Origin: Thuidium tamariscinum
Taxonomy: Eukaryota > Streptophyta > Bryopsida > Hypnales > Thuidiaceae
Assembly (NCBI GenBank): GCA_947034885.2
Contig: OX344749.2
Span: 51,055,682-51,119,681, forward strand
DNA length: 64,000 nt
Direction of reading: 5' to 3'
The first letter of the stretch is position 1. Every line of letters starts with the position of its first letter. Positions 23,583 to 36,020 of the stretch are shown here, piece by piece. Position numbers and translations under genes: made by a program. Below the pieces are notes generated by a model that searched no databases, was not told where the DNA came from, and saw nothing but the letters and a program-made list of their open reading frames with translations.

Positions 23583-24804
23583 AGACCTGTGTCTAGTGTA
23601 TTTGTTGCCTTGTCGGAGTACCACCTTTAATTGATGATATATCCGAAGTGCGAAATTTAGTTTTCAGCGTCAAGTGTGTTAGCCCAATGCCCAATCGTCT
23701 TTAATGCTGATGTATTCACACAAATTCTTTGGTGGTTGAGGTTTTGGTGCTAAAGGCTTGTTTTGGCTTTGCTTGGTTTGTTTGTTGATTTATCACCGGT
23801 AAAAGGGAAGTTTTACCGATACCAATACCGCACCCGAAACGACTATTATACATTTAGAGGTCTTAGTATGGGACCGGTACTTCGGTTTGGGGTATGCCTA
23901 CCTTACTTTGGGTTGAAATTTTTGCACTAGACGTATTCGTCAATCACGTCTCTTGATGATTGTGGTTAGAGGACAGTACAATTTGTACTCTTGAGCCTTC
24001 ACTCAGTATCGAAGCTTTAGCCCGAGTTCCCAAAAGCATTTGTTCTTCAATTCTTACTTAGCCACGCGGACAAATATGATTGTTTAAATTGTGTGGAATG
24101 TTAAATATCTGTACTAGATCACGTTCAATTGGTGTTTTGAGGCGCTACTATCGAAGGACCACATTGAATCGTTCTATGAGTAGTGGACAGAAATTCTCTG
24201 CGCAATTTTGTGGTGGCATTGTTCAGCTGGAGTTCACGGTCAGGAGTAACTGTGCTTTGATTTTTCCGTTTAAGGTAGTGAGTGTGCATAATTATTGTCC
24301 TTACATGAAAAGAGAATCTGTGGAAATTCGGACAGCACACTAAACAGCTTGCACTAGTTTGACGGTTCTCTAAAAGCGTTGGGCCTGAAAGAATCCTATA
24401 CCTTGTCAGTGGGACATTTTGCTTTCTCATTGGACCAGCAATGTACGGACAGTTTCCGTTTCAGGACGTGCATGCTGTAGCCTTGAAGTGTCCACTAACA
24501 AAGGCCGTATAGAATGATTAAAGTGGTGATTGGTGGAGAGATAGGTATGGTCGAAGTTGGGTTTTCACTTCAATCGAGGCCTATGCTACTTTTCTTGACA
24601 AGCACACTTGAAATCCTATATGGCTATAGTAGATAATGTTTGGTTGGTGTTTTGGAGTTTATTTTCTTGACAAGCACACTTGAAATCCTATATGGCTATA
24701 GTAGATAATGTTTGGTTGGTGTTTTGGAGTTTATTTCTTGATCACTTCTTTGAGGTAGGCCTATTGAAATATTAGGAGACCATTAAAACCTTAAAATCTC
24801 ACTA
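23583..24804. other. RPL35 3' flank, no further gene
   Basis: The first few hundred bases are presumably 3' UTR. Frames near 24080-24430 on both strands overlap each other, lack family resemblance and are not called. A 72-bp tandem duplication lies at 24591-24734. Confidence 0.55.
24591..24734 (+). repeat. Perfect 72-bp tandem duplication
   Basis: Two head-to-tail copies starting TTTCTTGACAAGCACACTTG at 24591 and 24663 are identical as far as I can read. The lack of divergence implies a recent event. Confidence 0.9.
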
Positions 24805-25461
24805 CACTAAAAAGGGTATTTAGCGTTGGATTACATTTAGTGTAATTACCACCCTACTTGACCCTACACTAAATGTCAATTTTAGGATGATTAGTGTAGT
24901 GCTAAACTTCAATGTGCTGCCTTTGTGTTGTCTCACAAGAGGATTTCTGGCCCTGAAGAAGACTGTTTCAGGGGTATTCCCAGAAACTGATCCCATTGCT
25001 GCAGACCAGCCCCCTGCTGGTCTGAATTTTTGAATTAAAAAAAATCAAAAGATTAAAAAATTTAAAAAAATTCAGATTGTTTAAAAAATAAAGAAAATGA
25101 TTTTTTTTTAAATTTCAAGAAAATATTTTAAAAATATTAATTAATTAATTTAATTAATTAATTAAATTAATTAACATTTTTTGACGTGGCAGTCGCTTGA
25201 CCACATCAGCACTGCGTTCCTAGAGTTCTCAATGCGTTCCCAGTGTTTGGGAACTTGCAGTCTTGTAAACCAACTGAAAATCCTCTTATGTCACTTTTTA
25301 ACTTCTAACACTAAATGTAAACCTCTTCATATTTCAGATTTACCATAGAGTACTTTTAGTATTAGAAATTACATTTAGTGTTACTTACTTTAGTAGGGTA
25401 AATGATATTTAGTGTCATGGTTTGCAAATAGTGTTGCCAACACTAAATACCCTTTTTAGTG
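24805..25461. mobile_element. CACTA-like non-autonomous element, 657 bp, with nested insert
   Basis: Termini are CACTAAAAAGGGTATTTAG and its inverted match ending CCCTTTTTAGTG. The word ACATTTAGTGT/ACACTAAATGT recurs several times near both ends, like the subterminal repeats of En/Spm elements. TA flanks both sides (24803-24804 and 25462-25463); a full 3-bp CACTA target repeat is not clear, so a TA-target family remains possible. There is no transposase. Another element sits inside at 24937-25287. Confidence 0.65.
24937..25287. mobile_element. AAGAGGATTT-ended element, nested in the CACTA-like copy
   Basis: It begins AAGAGGATTTCTGG and ends CTGAAAATCCTCTT. Its right end, reverse-complemented, parallels the starts of the copies at 43231, 61655 and the far end at 29441: 'gattttcag', 'aagac', then 'agttcc' and a GGGAAC word. 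The core is an A/T-only tract of about 130 bases. There is no coding capacity. Confidence 0.6.
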
Positions 25462-26492
25462 TACCATAGATTTTGATTACTTAATTGTTTTTGTAGTTGA
25501 TAATATCAAATCTAATAAAAAATAGAAATGGCTTGGCTTTGGTCTCTTTTAGGTTTATACCAAGACCATATAAAGTTCCATTACTATTTTTTATACTAGG
25601 TTCTTGCCACATCAAGCAAACTTTTTGTAGTTTTTGGTGTTATATATATATATGAGACATTTTTTAGACATTCTTCCCTAAACATTGGTAGTAATCTTCT
25701 CTATATGTAGGTTGTAGATCCATCCATTAGGAGCTTTGAATTTAGGATGTAGTATATTTTGTCCATTGTGTACATTGTTGTGGCTTATATATTGTTAAAA
25801 GTAAAGCAACCTATAATAGGTAGAATGGTTGGTTTGTCTTGTTGTCACATTTGGAAAAAAAATTAATTTCATATATAGACAAACATCATAAATGGAGAAA
25901 GCAATTGAAATTTTATTTTTTTTGATAGAATATGAATTTGTTATGAATTTTTGAAGTGTATTCCCAATATAGTCTCTAGACTATCCTAAAACCATCAAAA
26001 AGTATACCTATAGTGATGATCAAACTATTTAAAGCAATTACAATATTTTCTAATACAGCTACAACATTTTCTAACATAGCCATAGCATAAAGGGAAGAAA
26101 AGTAGTTTATGTAACAAATTTACACCAGAAAGGTAAAAGTTCCTAAAACAATCAATAATATCTCCATCATCATCACCCAAAACGTTGACTTTTGCCACTA
26201 ACCAACTTAATGAAGTCCTAATCTCATCATTTCTTAGACAAAGTGTACCATGAGTCGATGTGACAATGTAACGGGTGGTCATCTAAGTGTTTAAATTAGA
26301 GAATTGAATTATCAAGGGTTGGTTTACCTTATATTAATTGGGGAATGCAAGAACAAATCTTATTAGAATGCTCGTAGATGCGATATACCTATACTTTATT
26401 CACAATAATGGGGTCATTTTGTTCTTTCTTTCTCCAATTATTATTGATTTGGTAATTGTATAATACTAGTAGAAACAAACAAATTTTTATAT
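25462..26492. other. Intergenic, no gene seen
   Basis: AT-rich with a short (TA)n run near 25640. An 85-codon minus-strand frame at 26025-26282 shows no recognised family. Confidence 0.55.
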
Positions 26493-27135
26493 TTAACCCC
26501 TAAATGCCCAAGACACCCAAATGTGGTGCCGAAGAAACTTTGAAGTTAAATAAAACCTTACCAAATTTTTATTTTTAGTAGTTTATATTTTTGGAAGATT
26601 CTTTTTGAAGTCGAGTTTTAGTATCAATAATCCGATTTTGAAAATAAATGATTATGATTTTTCTATTCAAGATTTAGTGCAAGGGTACCCATTGCAATCT
26701 TGACATTCTATAGTGTTAAAGACTCTTGGAAATGAGCCTCAAATACACTAGATCTTAGAGAAAAAATCACACTAAAAATTCATTTAAAAAATTGTAGAAT
26801 AGATTTTGAGAAGCCATAAATTGATTGGAGTTATGCTTGTTAGGTCCTTCGACCTCATATTTTTTTGGTGACCAAATTTTTAGATTTGACAAGTGAAAAG
26901 AGAGCTCAAAGATTTTCATAGTTTTTACACCTTCATAATCAAACATTATAATCTTTCAACCCACAAGAGATAATGTTTTTGTTTTTTTTCCTATGTCATC
27001 TCTAACATGTTTACTTTGAATTTGTATGGTTACAATTCAAAGAGATTGATTCAACTTATGAAAATGTTGGATTTTTGTTCAATTTAGAACAAATTCCAAG
27101 AAGCTCAAAACAAGCCTTGGGCATTTAGGGGTTAA
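26493..27135. mobile_element. TTAA-flanked element, 643 bp, best-preserved ends
   Basis: The left end TTAACCCCTAAATGCCCAAG and the right end, reverse-complemented, are identical over 20 bases. TTAA is the only candidate target duplication. There is no transposase. This copy defines the terminus of the family most clearly. Confidence 0.8.
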
Positions 27136-27762
27136 ATGGAAGAAAACACCTTTTGATCATTTGGTAGTATATACAAACTCCAACTTTATTTAGAGTATGG
27201 TAACAATTGTTCTCTAAATGACTCAAACACAATGATTAGCTATGCAAGGGCTGTAATAGTGCCTTGCAATATACACAACCATGTCCAAAGTATGGAAAGC
27301 TATGGTCAAATTTGAAGAATGGATGATCATATGGAGAATGTTTTTATTTTTTTCATTTTTGAAGAAGTACCATGATGGCGATATCAAATGTTATAGTGGT
27401 GCTCCAAATTGCAACATTCATCCATTTATTGGATGTATAGTATCGTTTTCATCTACAGTTAGGCAATTTCATCTAATATTTTTTAAATTTCAAAGTTGTT
27501 TGGTGATTTCATCTAAGTTTTTTGGCATTATTTTTGCTGTTTTTTAGCCAATTTTTTTTTGGTGCAATTTGGTACTAAAAAGCCAGAAAAAAAGCCCTAA
27601 TGGAGAGTCTTCGGTGTGGCTTGGTATAGAAGTTGGCCATATTTTTGACCACCATTTCAAGACCTCCCCTCCAACTAGCCTTCTAATTTCAACTTTTTTA
27701 CAAATGAAATGCTTAAACATATTTTCATCTATAGTAGAATCTTTACTTGTCTCAAAGAAAAA
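27136..27762. other. Intergenic, no gene seen
   Basis: AT-rich; overlapping frames on both strands near 27281-27781 are not supported by any recognisable family or splice pattern. Confidence 0.5.
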
Positions 27763-27952
27763 CAAGGTTGTTGTTATGTGAGCCTAAGAGTGCGAGCTTG
27801 TAAGCCTACAAGACTATATACCAATTATATAAGAGTCTATATCAAAGAAATTTTCTATAATTATAATATAACATGTAAACCTATATTACAGGTTATATAT
27901 ATACTCAAGATTCACATACTTGCATTTCCATGCTCACATACTAGCATTATTG
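27763..27952. mobile_element. MULE-like miniature element, 190 bp, 9-bp target repeat
   Basis: Flanked by AAAGAAAAA at 27754-27762 and 27953-27961. The ends CAAGGTTGTTGTTATGTGAG and, reversed, CAATAATGCTAGTATGTGAG match. The interior is AT-rich and noncoding. A 9-bp duplication is the Mutator-superfamily signature. Confidence 0.7.
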
Positions 27953-27998
27953 AAAGAAAAAGATGAAAAAATATTTCCATCTCAAATTGAATGTATAA

Positions 27999-28168
27999 GT
28001 GAGAAGTACAAGCTCACTATATCATCATAGAGTCATAGGAGGTGTCCTAATCCATGTGCAACAAATGAGATTATGAACTTGAAGGAGCTCCTTGAAGTTC
28101 ATACTTTCATTTGTTCCACATGGATTGGGACATCTCCTACCATTCTATGAGGATGCTTCACTTCTCAC
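27999..28168. repeat. Near-perfect 170-bp palindrome (foldback)
   Basis: The left arm (27999-28088) and right arm (28089-28168) meet without a loop at GAAGGAGCTCCTTGAAG. Outer arms are GTGAGAAGT and ACTTCTCAC. Mismatches are scattered. Transcription would give a long hairpin resembling a young miRNA or siRNA precursor or a MITE; neither is shown. Confidence 0.75.
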
Positions 28169-28264
28169 CTGGTAACTCACATCTTACTATATTTGCATGG
28201 GATAAATAGAGGAAATTCAACTCATATGAGATAATTAAACTTGAACTAGTTAGAGAATTAATCC

Positions 28265-29441
28265 TTAAGGGAGTTTTGGGCTTTAGAGAGACTATTGCAA
28301 GGCTATTCTAAAACATTTTCCATTGTAGTAGATTAGCATCGGTTGTTTAGAATTTTAAAATTAAAAAGAAATTAAGAATTTTTTTGAAAAAAAATTTAAT
28401 TCTTAAAAAAAACTAAAAGAATTTCAAAAAAAAATTTAAATTTTTTTCTTAAAATTTTATTTATTCTTAAATTATTTATTTTTAAATTATTTATTTTTAA
28501 ATTATTTATTTTTAAAAATATTCAATATTTAATATTTAATTAATTTAATTGATCAATTATTATTATTTGATGTGGAAGTTGCCCAACCATCTCACATTGA
28601 TGGCATAGTAGCATTCCTAGTGCTCCCAAGTGATTGCAAGAATTACTTGTCCTATTTTTTGTCCCCTTGACCTCCAACAGGTAGGTTTTTGCTCATAACT
28701 TTTTCATCTTTTCTTTTCTTGGCTTGAAATTTGTAACTAAGGTGCACAAAAAAGTTTTAGATGTTGAGTAATTTTTTCAGAATTTTTAAAATTATTTTAC
28801 TATTTTTAACCTGCCTCCAATTAGGTGTCTACTTTGGCCATTTTGGAGGTTTTTAGTCCTATTTGTGACCCAAAAATCCAATTTTAAAGCCATGAATTGG
28901 ACAAGTTGGAGGTCTACTAACATTAAAAGGGATTATGATGATTTTTTTATGAAAATAGTAACATGTCTATTGCACATATGGGATCAAAGTGACCTTCCTA
29001 CGTACAAAGGTTGTGAAGAGGGCAAAAATTTCCTAAAGGAATTTTTTGTTGCAATGTGAGCACAATTTTGTTTAGAAAAATTAATGTCTCTTGAATAATT
29101 TTTTGAATTTTTTTTGAATTACTAAAAATGAAAAGGTCCACAGACCTCTTTTTCTGCTATTTTCTACTCCCAATGGCCTCAGTAGTACTTTGTAGCACTC
29201 TGTAGTACTACATAATACTAAATCAACGGCCTAGATTTAGAGGCACTCGAAATCAACAACTAACATTGAAAGGTGTAGTACACACGTGTAGTACTAGCAG
29301 GATCGCATAGGACTGCTAGTCTTACACTCAAAAACTGTGTTTTTGAAACAAAAACATGAAGTGGTTCTTGCAACGATCCTCCCATAATATTCCCACAATT
29401 CGGGAACTCGTAGTCTTCTACAAGTACAAAAATTTCCCTAA
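28265..29441. mobile_element. Large copy of the AAGAGGATTT/AGGGGATTT-ended family, ~1.18 kb
   Basis: The left end TTAAGGGAGTTTTGGG and the right end, reversed, TTAGGGAAATTTTTGTAC resemble the two ends of the copies at 43231-43533 and 24937-25287. An A/T-only tract lies at 28360-28560. The extra right-hand part (about 28680-29300) includes a 64-codon plus-strand frame (28865-29059) that I do not recognise. The termini are degenerate, so boundaries may be off. Confidence 0.45.
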
Positions 29442-30154
29442 TGTCAAGTTTAGTTCTCCTACATGAATTGAGTTTCTTCCATTTACTCCATATAGATATA
29501 GTGAGCTTTGCCTCATTACAAATTCAAAGCGATTTTACAAACTCTTCAAGCAAAGAGAGTTACTCTCAGAGAATAAAAAAATCAATTTGATTTTGCATTA
29601 AATTTAAGGAAAAATAAATTGGATTCCTAGGTAATAGAGTTTGCCCCTCTTGAAAAGCTACTTACATGTAACTTTGAATTTTCAAGTACATGTAACTTTG
29701 AAAATTCACAATAATTTTGTATATTTGTCACAATTTATTGCATAATTCCTTAAATGATTGACTACTAGTGCTCCTACCTTAGTCGAAGGCAACCTATGGC
29801 AAATTCAAGGCATTCAAATTATATAGATACTTGTACAAAACATAGTATCTCTATAATCTTTTAGAATTCATATGGCCATAATATTTGAATTTGTTTTTTT
29901 AAGGAAGCCAATCCATATCCAACTACTCAAGCAATTGGGCATATCTAGAGCACAAGTATTTTGAGTGGAAATTTTTTTCTTTGTGCAAAAAATAGATTTC
30001 AAGAAGATTCCATCTTTTTATATTAGTGATTTTAATTTTGATTAAGAATTGGTTGCAAAATTGAGAGTTATATAACCCAATTATAATACAACATTGATGA
30101 TCATTTATTCATCTCATAATTGATTGGAAATAGACCTCTCTACAATACCCAAAT
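29442..30154. other. Intergenic, no gene seen
   Basis: AT-rich; no repeat pairing or coding frame recognised. Confidence 0.5.
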
Positions 30155-30385
30155 AAGGGTTGCTAGTATGTGAGCATAGAAGTGTAAGCTTATGAACCTC
30201 AAAGATCATGCACCTATAGTATAGGTGCTTATACTATAGAAATCTTTTATGATAAGAGTATATTTATATTATGAGTACCTATATTATAGGTATTTTTACT
30301 ATAAACATCTTCAAAGGTGGTAGTATATCTACTTATATCCGTATTAGAAGCTTGAATGTTCATGCTCACACACTAGCATTATTGG
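30155..30385. mobile_element. MULE-like miniature element, 231 bp, 9-bp target repeat
   Basis: TACCCAAAT stands on both sides (30146-30154 and 30386-30394). The termini share GCTAGT-TGTGAGCAT in inverted orientation. The interior is AT-rich with internal 'cctatagtataggt'-type palindromes. It belongs with the copies at 27763, 44679 and 46178. Confidence 0.75.
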
Positions 30386-31129
30386 TACCCAAATGTGATA
30401 GTGATCAAGAATGCATTGACTCCCATAGTGTTGCTCAACTAGGGTGGTTTCAATATAAATTATATTGTTGTTGAATTGGATTGGTTTTTATTAAGGTTTG
30501 CATAGATGTCATTTGGATCTAGCATTTAGAAGCATTCAAACACAACAAGATATAAGAAAAGATATAGTGTTTTTAAGGTAATTCAATGCCCAATTGTCTG
30601 AAAAAAATGGGTAGCTTCAACTCTATAAGAAAAAAAAGGATAAATGTGTTTTTGAATGCTAGACTATAATCATAGCCCTACACATCAATTCCTATCAAAA
30701 TGTTTTTAAAATGACATTTTATTTTTCATATAGAGCCAATGCATACAAAACATTGCATATTTACAATTGCATACTCAAATTTGACCTCCCTCAATTCAAG
30801 CTCCCAAAAAAGAAAGGAGCTAAGAAACTAAAAATCTACTTCAAAGAAAGGCCACATTACCATTGATGTGAATACCAAATAAACATTTACAAGATATAAG
30901 TGCAAGTTAGAGAACTCTAAATGTAACTCAAATTAATATCTTTTGGAGGGCAATACCAAATTACAACACTGAAATGTAAACTCTCTCTTAAAATGCTATA
31001 GATTGTCAAAGATTTTGTTTAATAAAGTGTGGTACACATTTTCATTTTCTCCCTAGAGTCTACTTTAAGCTTTCAAAATACAAATTCATTTTGCATGAAT
31101 TGTCTACCATTGATCACTTGGTTAAAAGT
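30386..31129. other. Intergenic, no gene seen
   Basis: AT-rich, noncoding; may be flanking sequence of the dead Harbinger element that follows. Confidence 0.45.
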
Positions 31130-31800
31130 CGTGCATTCTACTCATCCTTCAATTAAATGTTGCTAAACGCATCTTGTAAAGTGCTCCCACTTTTTACCTT
31201 GTGGTTGGCATATTGGTTGCAAGGAGCTTGAAGGAGATAAACCATACTTGCAAAAAGGTAATAGTTGTTGTACCAATGCCCATTCACTTGAAAAGGCATG
31301 TCATTACCTTCTATGTTGGATACTAGTGGAAAGAAGTGCAATACATCAATATTATATTACCACCTAGCAAACAAAAGAAAATGCTAAAGTCCAAAAGGAT
31401 TGATCAATAATGACCTCTAGAATAATGCTTCAAAATTCGTCATTATCTCGAAACTATCCTTACCATGGCACAAAACAATTCTTCCAACTTTAGTGTATAC
31501 AAACAATGGTGCCAAAAATTTCTAAAAAACCTGTTGCAACTTTGATGTCTAGTTGCTTCCACAAATCATCTTAAGTGAGTCGGTACAAGAAATTTGCCTC
31601 AAAATGTCCCTAAATGGCAATGGTGAGTCATTTCATCGCAAGAATAATGATGCTCTTAACTGTGCAATAATATTCATCCATGACACTTGTAGCTATACTG
31701 TATGTGAATATGTATTTTGCAACAATGTACTTCTACAAGGAAGACAATCCAAATCTTCCTATACCATCAACCTTTTCAATAAACCATAGATCAAATGCAT
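31130..31800 (-). pseudogene. PIF/Harbinger-type transposase remnant
   Basis: Read on the minus strand, several frames give, in the order expected of plant PIF/Harbinger (DDE_Tnp_4 / plant transposon protein) transposases: GRFGLSSL near 31765, ATSVMDEYY near 31690, KVATGF near 31535, SWKNCFVPW near 31475, NIDVLHFFP near 31330 and VNGHWYNNYYLFASM near 31270. Intact relatives have G-(S/T)-I-D-C-x-H-W-x-W-K-N-C; here the Asp position is Val and a stop lies just before Ser-Trp-Lys. Many stops and frame changes separate the pieces, so it is inactive. The Myb-like second ORF of such elements and the element's terminal repeats were not found. Confidence 0.7.
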
Positions 31801-33120
31801 ATACCCTTTCAACAATATGTGGGAATAAATTTGTCTTTATACGAATACAACATCTAAAGTTTGCATTATCAAAGACACAATCATGTGCAAAGTAGTCTTG
31901 AAAAGGTGATCATGGAAAATTTTCAATCTCAATAAACATACCTACACCCAAGTGTATTGCATGTAGACCTAGCTTATGTAGGAGTTGTAATAACTTTAGC
32001 TCCTACTGAAACTATCCATTGAAAAATGCTTCTTCAAATTATTCATCCAACTCTTGGACCCTATGCTGAAATTTAGTATCCAAATCATATGGCCAAGCCT
32101 TTGTAATGAATCTATAAGAATTTGCCCTCACTCTTGTACTCAAGATAAGCCATAATCAATACCAAAAATAGTTTAGGATTCAAAGTATTGACATTGCATT
32201 AAGGTAAACTATCCCATTCCATACCAAATGGAGTAGCTCCATTGTTGGCTAAATTATGTTAGTAGTATACATTCAAGTTATGAAATATACATCACTAAAA
32301 TAATTTAATCCATTGCAAGCTTGCTCCCTTTTAGTTTGTAATGAAGAAGTTTACCTCAAGTCATTGGCATCATGGAAAACAACAACAGTCTAATAAGCTT
32401 AGAGATTGGTCAATTCAGTAATTAGTACTCTATTCATATGTTGGATGTTGATTGGAGATGCTTTTATAGTTCTTAGAGCATCCTCAATCAAAATAGCATA
32501 CTGATATAGTAATGGCGAGGAGAGTAAAAACCAAAAAAATGTGTAGTTGCACTAGCTAATTGTCCATCTTTGTTTATGATAGTAGCAATGTCAACAATGT
32601 TGTCATGTAGGATATCAAGAACTTTAGAGTTTGAAGTAACATACAAAGATTGAGGTAATATGGCTAGAATTTGCCATGTTAAGAAAATGTCTACATGAAC
32701 AAACTCTACATGTACCATTGCATTACTTCAAGAATAAATTTTCTCTAACAAAAGGCCTCAACTCTCTATATAGTACCATTTAACACTTTAACATTGTTGC
32801 ATGCACTTTACATTGCGTATTTGGATGACTTCACGTAACATTATAGCATAAAACAAAATGCTTATTCATCCAATTTTTTTAGAAGTTGCTTGGATACATT
32901 TTCAATATATAGTATTATAAACTCCCTTATTATGGTATTATTGACCTTTCTAAAGAAGAAGATGGTTAATTCACCTTTTAGTGTATTTTGGTCAATTTTT
33001 TATTTTTATTCTTGATGTGAACTTTATCCATAACAATGATATTTTGTGGATTCAAAGTCCAACTATTGAAATGCAACTTATCAAGTTTTATTTCTACTTG
33101 AATTAGAGATTTTGAAATAG
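31801..33120 (-). other. Probable upstream part of the dead Harbinger element, otherwise unrecognised
   Basis: Minus-strand fragments such as the frame at 32488-32718 show protein-like composition but I cannot tie them to a family. The stretch is riddled with stops. Confidence 0.35.
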
Positions 33121-33130
33121 TTATCCCATC

Positions 33131-33185
33131 TATTATATATGTATATATATGTATATATATGTATATATATCTGTGTGTGTATATT
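33131..33185. repeat. (AT)n/(TATATATG)n microsatellite
   Basis: TATATATG-type units are followed by a short (TG)n run. Simple sequence with no further role seen. Confidence 0.9.
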
Positions 33186-33589
33186 AAAAAATTCAAATTT
33201 TTTATTATGTTCACTATTTGATATAAATTATCTTCATTTTTTTGAAGAAATTAATAGTGATTCCAAATCCCCTTTCTGAATTGAAAATTTTGTAATTTGT
33301 AGTTGAAATATGACTTCATCTCTCTCTCTATATATATTTAACTTTTCATTTCTATCTATCTAATTAGAAATTTGTAGCAAATAGAGTGATGGTTAGTGAG
33401 GCTTGAAATCAATGGGCATAGGCCCATTCTTCTAGGATTAAGTAAATAGATGAGTAGAAAATTGTAGTCATAGACTTTGAGATCAAATCATAATATTAGT
33501 AATCACCATAAGCATTTGTCTTTGGACAAAGGATAATGTCTCTTTAAAATAGACAAGCCTATCACTATCTTCATTTGGAATCTAAATAT

Positions 33590-33960
33590 TGTGTGATCAA
33601 TTCTAAGACTAGCACATATTTTTTTAAAGGTGTGCTTATTTTATGGATCAAATCCGAATGGAATTATAATTTTTCAATTAAAATTGTGAATTTTGTGAAA
33701 ATTTTGAAGCAATTTGCCTTGAAATTATACCATCGGCGATAGAATGGTGTCATAAACATCCTATAAACAATCCATAACTACCATTCCATGTATCTATTAG
33801 TACTTCAAGCTCACAAATCAAGCATTGACATGCTACCTCATTTTAGCTTCAATGTATTGACTTTGTGAGAATATTGAACACATTTGGATATTTTTTGGAT
33901 AGATTTGGATGTTTAACCAAATAGAGTTAGGATAAAAATAGGAGATGGAATTGGATAGTG
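33590..33960 (+). repeat. Dispersed repeat, related to 44320-44680
   Basis: The two regions share order and spacing of words such as 'gtgtgcttattt/gtgtgtttattt', 'tgtgaatttt', 'cataaacat-ct-aca' and 'ccataac-a'. A long noncoding element is likely; ends undefined. Confidence 0.5.
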
Positions 33961-35384
33961 GATGGAATTAAACTAGTCTACCTGGGTCGTTGCAAGAAAC
34001 ACCGTGCAAAAAGTGTAGAGTTTTCAATAGTATTTTTTTTTTCGGGAGTACTTTAAAATTAGAAAAACAAGTTTTAAAAAAAGTGAAAAATATGTTTCAT
34101 GTATAAACCTTTAAGAAGAAGGTACCCTAGAAAGGAAAGGCATAGGAAAAATCTCTAAGTAGGAAATCCAGAAAAGTGCAAAATCTCATGAAAATTAGTA
34201 CTTCCACATTTTAATTTGTAAAAAATAGGAAAATCAATTTTAAGAAAAATCTAAAAATTGGCCATTTGAAGAAAGTTGATTTTGATGAGATTTGACCAAA
34301 AGAACGATCTTAAAACCATTATCATTGTTCAAAAATTGCGTGCCACGGAAAAAAATTTGTACTCATGTGGAGGACATAAAAAAAACATATTTTTAGATTT
34401 TTATTTGGAATTTGTAGGTTTCAAACCTATACAAATAGACCATGAAAGTTTCATCTTCAAATCATTAAATTTAAACACTGTTAACGTAATGGTAACCATA
34501 AACATATTTATGTGACAACTCAACAAAAATGTTTTTTAAATATAAAATGATTTTTTTTAATTTCTGAAAAATAAGGGATCTAAGAAACTTCAAGTTAGGT
34601 ACTATAGCCACTATATGTTTTAGTACTATACTGAGTAAAGTCTTAAACAGTACTGTTTCAATGGGGGGTTTCTTTCCTGACGTACTAGGAGTAAACTTTG
34701 TCATAATTTGTATAGAATCATTGATTGGATGGCTGACTGCAAAACTGTAGAGGCATTTTCTGGTTAGGTGACTGAAAAGTTGTGAAGATGAAAAGCTGTA
34801 GAGATGAAAAGTTGTAGAGAGTCATTGGCTAGCCAGGAAGTTGCCTACCGATGTGCCCATACTTGATTTGTTGGGGAGCAAAAGGCCCCAGCATTGCTTA
34901 ACAACGTTATGATATCTTGAACTTGCATACATTGAGATTATGTCAGGTAACGGCAAAGCCCAGCACATCATGTAAGAACAAGTGCTGGTAGTGTAAGTTG
35001 TTCCGTAATGCGTGACAAGCTTCTACACCATTACAACGTTCCTGGCATGTAATCTCAACAAAATCATAGTGTGAATTACTTCACCAAACTAAAGACTAAA
35101 GAATTTCATTGCACCTTGCAGTGGAGACTCTGTGCATCTATCTTCAGTTGGCAATGAAATCTTGATTCATTTGTAAATGAAAAAATAAAATATAATATAA
35201 AATTTTAATCAACTTTTTTTAGACTTTGCACTGTGAGAGTTAAATTAGCTTATGGACTAAATCTTCCAAGAGCAAGAGCTGGAGTGCAGAGATGGATGCT
35301 TGCCATGCTAAGTTGCTAACTTACCAAGTGGAAGGTGAGAATTTATTTATCCCTGAAGCTCCACTGCAGTGGAAATTCAGCAGG
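33961..35384. other. Intergenic, no gene seen
   Basis: Includes a short tandem 'gatgaaaagttgtagaga' run near 34765-34820. No coding frame recognised. Confidence 0.5.
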
Positions 35385-35659
35385 TAAGGTAGGTACACCC
35401 AAAATGGCACCTGACCTTAAAGCGCTCTGTACAACGTGCATAGATTTTCAAAATCAGTCATGTACCCAGGCTGTAGAGGCGCTTTCAGAAACACACTTTG
35501 ATTGTTAATAACTTTTGCATACGGTATCCAAATCCACTGTTCTTTGGTGCGTTGGAACATGCTTTCACTCACCAACAAGACTGTAAAAAAATTTGAACAA
35601 CATAATAACAGGAACTAGGCACAGTAGAGAAACTGGCGCTTTTGGGTGTACCTACCTTA
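35385..35659. mobile_element. TA-flanked MITE, 275 bp
   Basis: The inverted ends TAAGGTAGGTACACCCAAAA and TTTTGGGTGTACCTACCTTA match over 20 bases, giving a possible TA target. A matching end recurs at about 51840-51862 and a weaker one at 51720-51745. No coding capacity. The Tc1/mariner-like label rests on TA alone. Confidence 0.75.
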
Positions 35660-35791
35660 CTGGCACCTGCAACTCCGGTCCTAACTTACTATGCCCGACT
35701 TCAGAAACAAAACTGGCTGAAGTTATGTTCCCTGCATCCATGCAACTTCAAGAGAACTGGTAAGAGCATCATCACCCGTTGCTCTCTAAGC

Positions 35792-36020
35792 TTAACCCCT
35801 AAACGACGAGCCGGTGGCTGTGGAATTGAGGAATTTTGATACCGTGGGAATCATTGGTTCAAAAAAATCTAAAAACACACGTTGGAAGTCAAAGCACTGT
35901 AGAAGATCTTCCTTTTCCACCCCTAATTCCGAGGATGAATGATTGCAATTCTGTCTTACACAGAAAGATTCCCTGAAGTTCATCGACCAAAAAATGGCTT
36001 GGGCATCATTTAAGGGTTAA
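35792..36020. mobile_element. TTAA-flanked element, 229 bp
   Basis: TTAACCCCTAAACGA at the left and, reversed, TTAACCCTTAAATGA at the right; 'gccat'/'aagcc' words follow. It is the shortest member of the family here. Confidence 0.65.

Noticed and set aside
28865-29059. 64-codon frame inside the large AAGAGGATTT-family copy, possible transposase start
   Set aside because: Too short, with no known motif; the smaller copies lack it.
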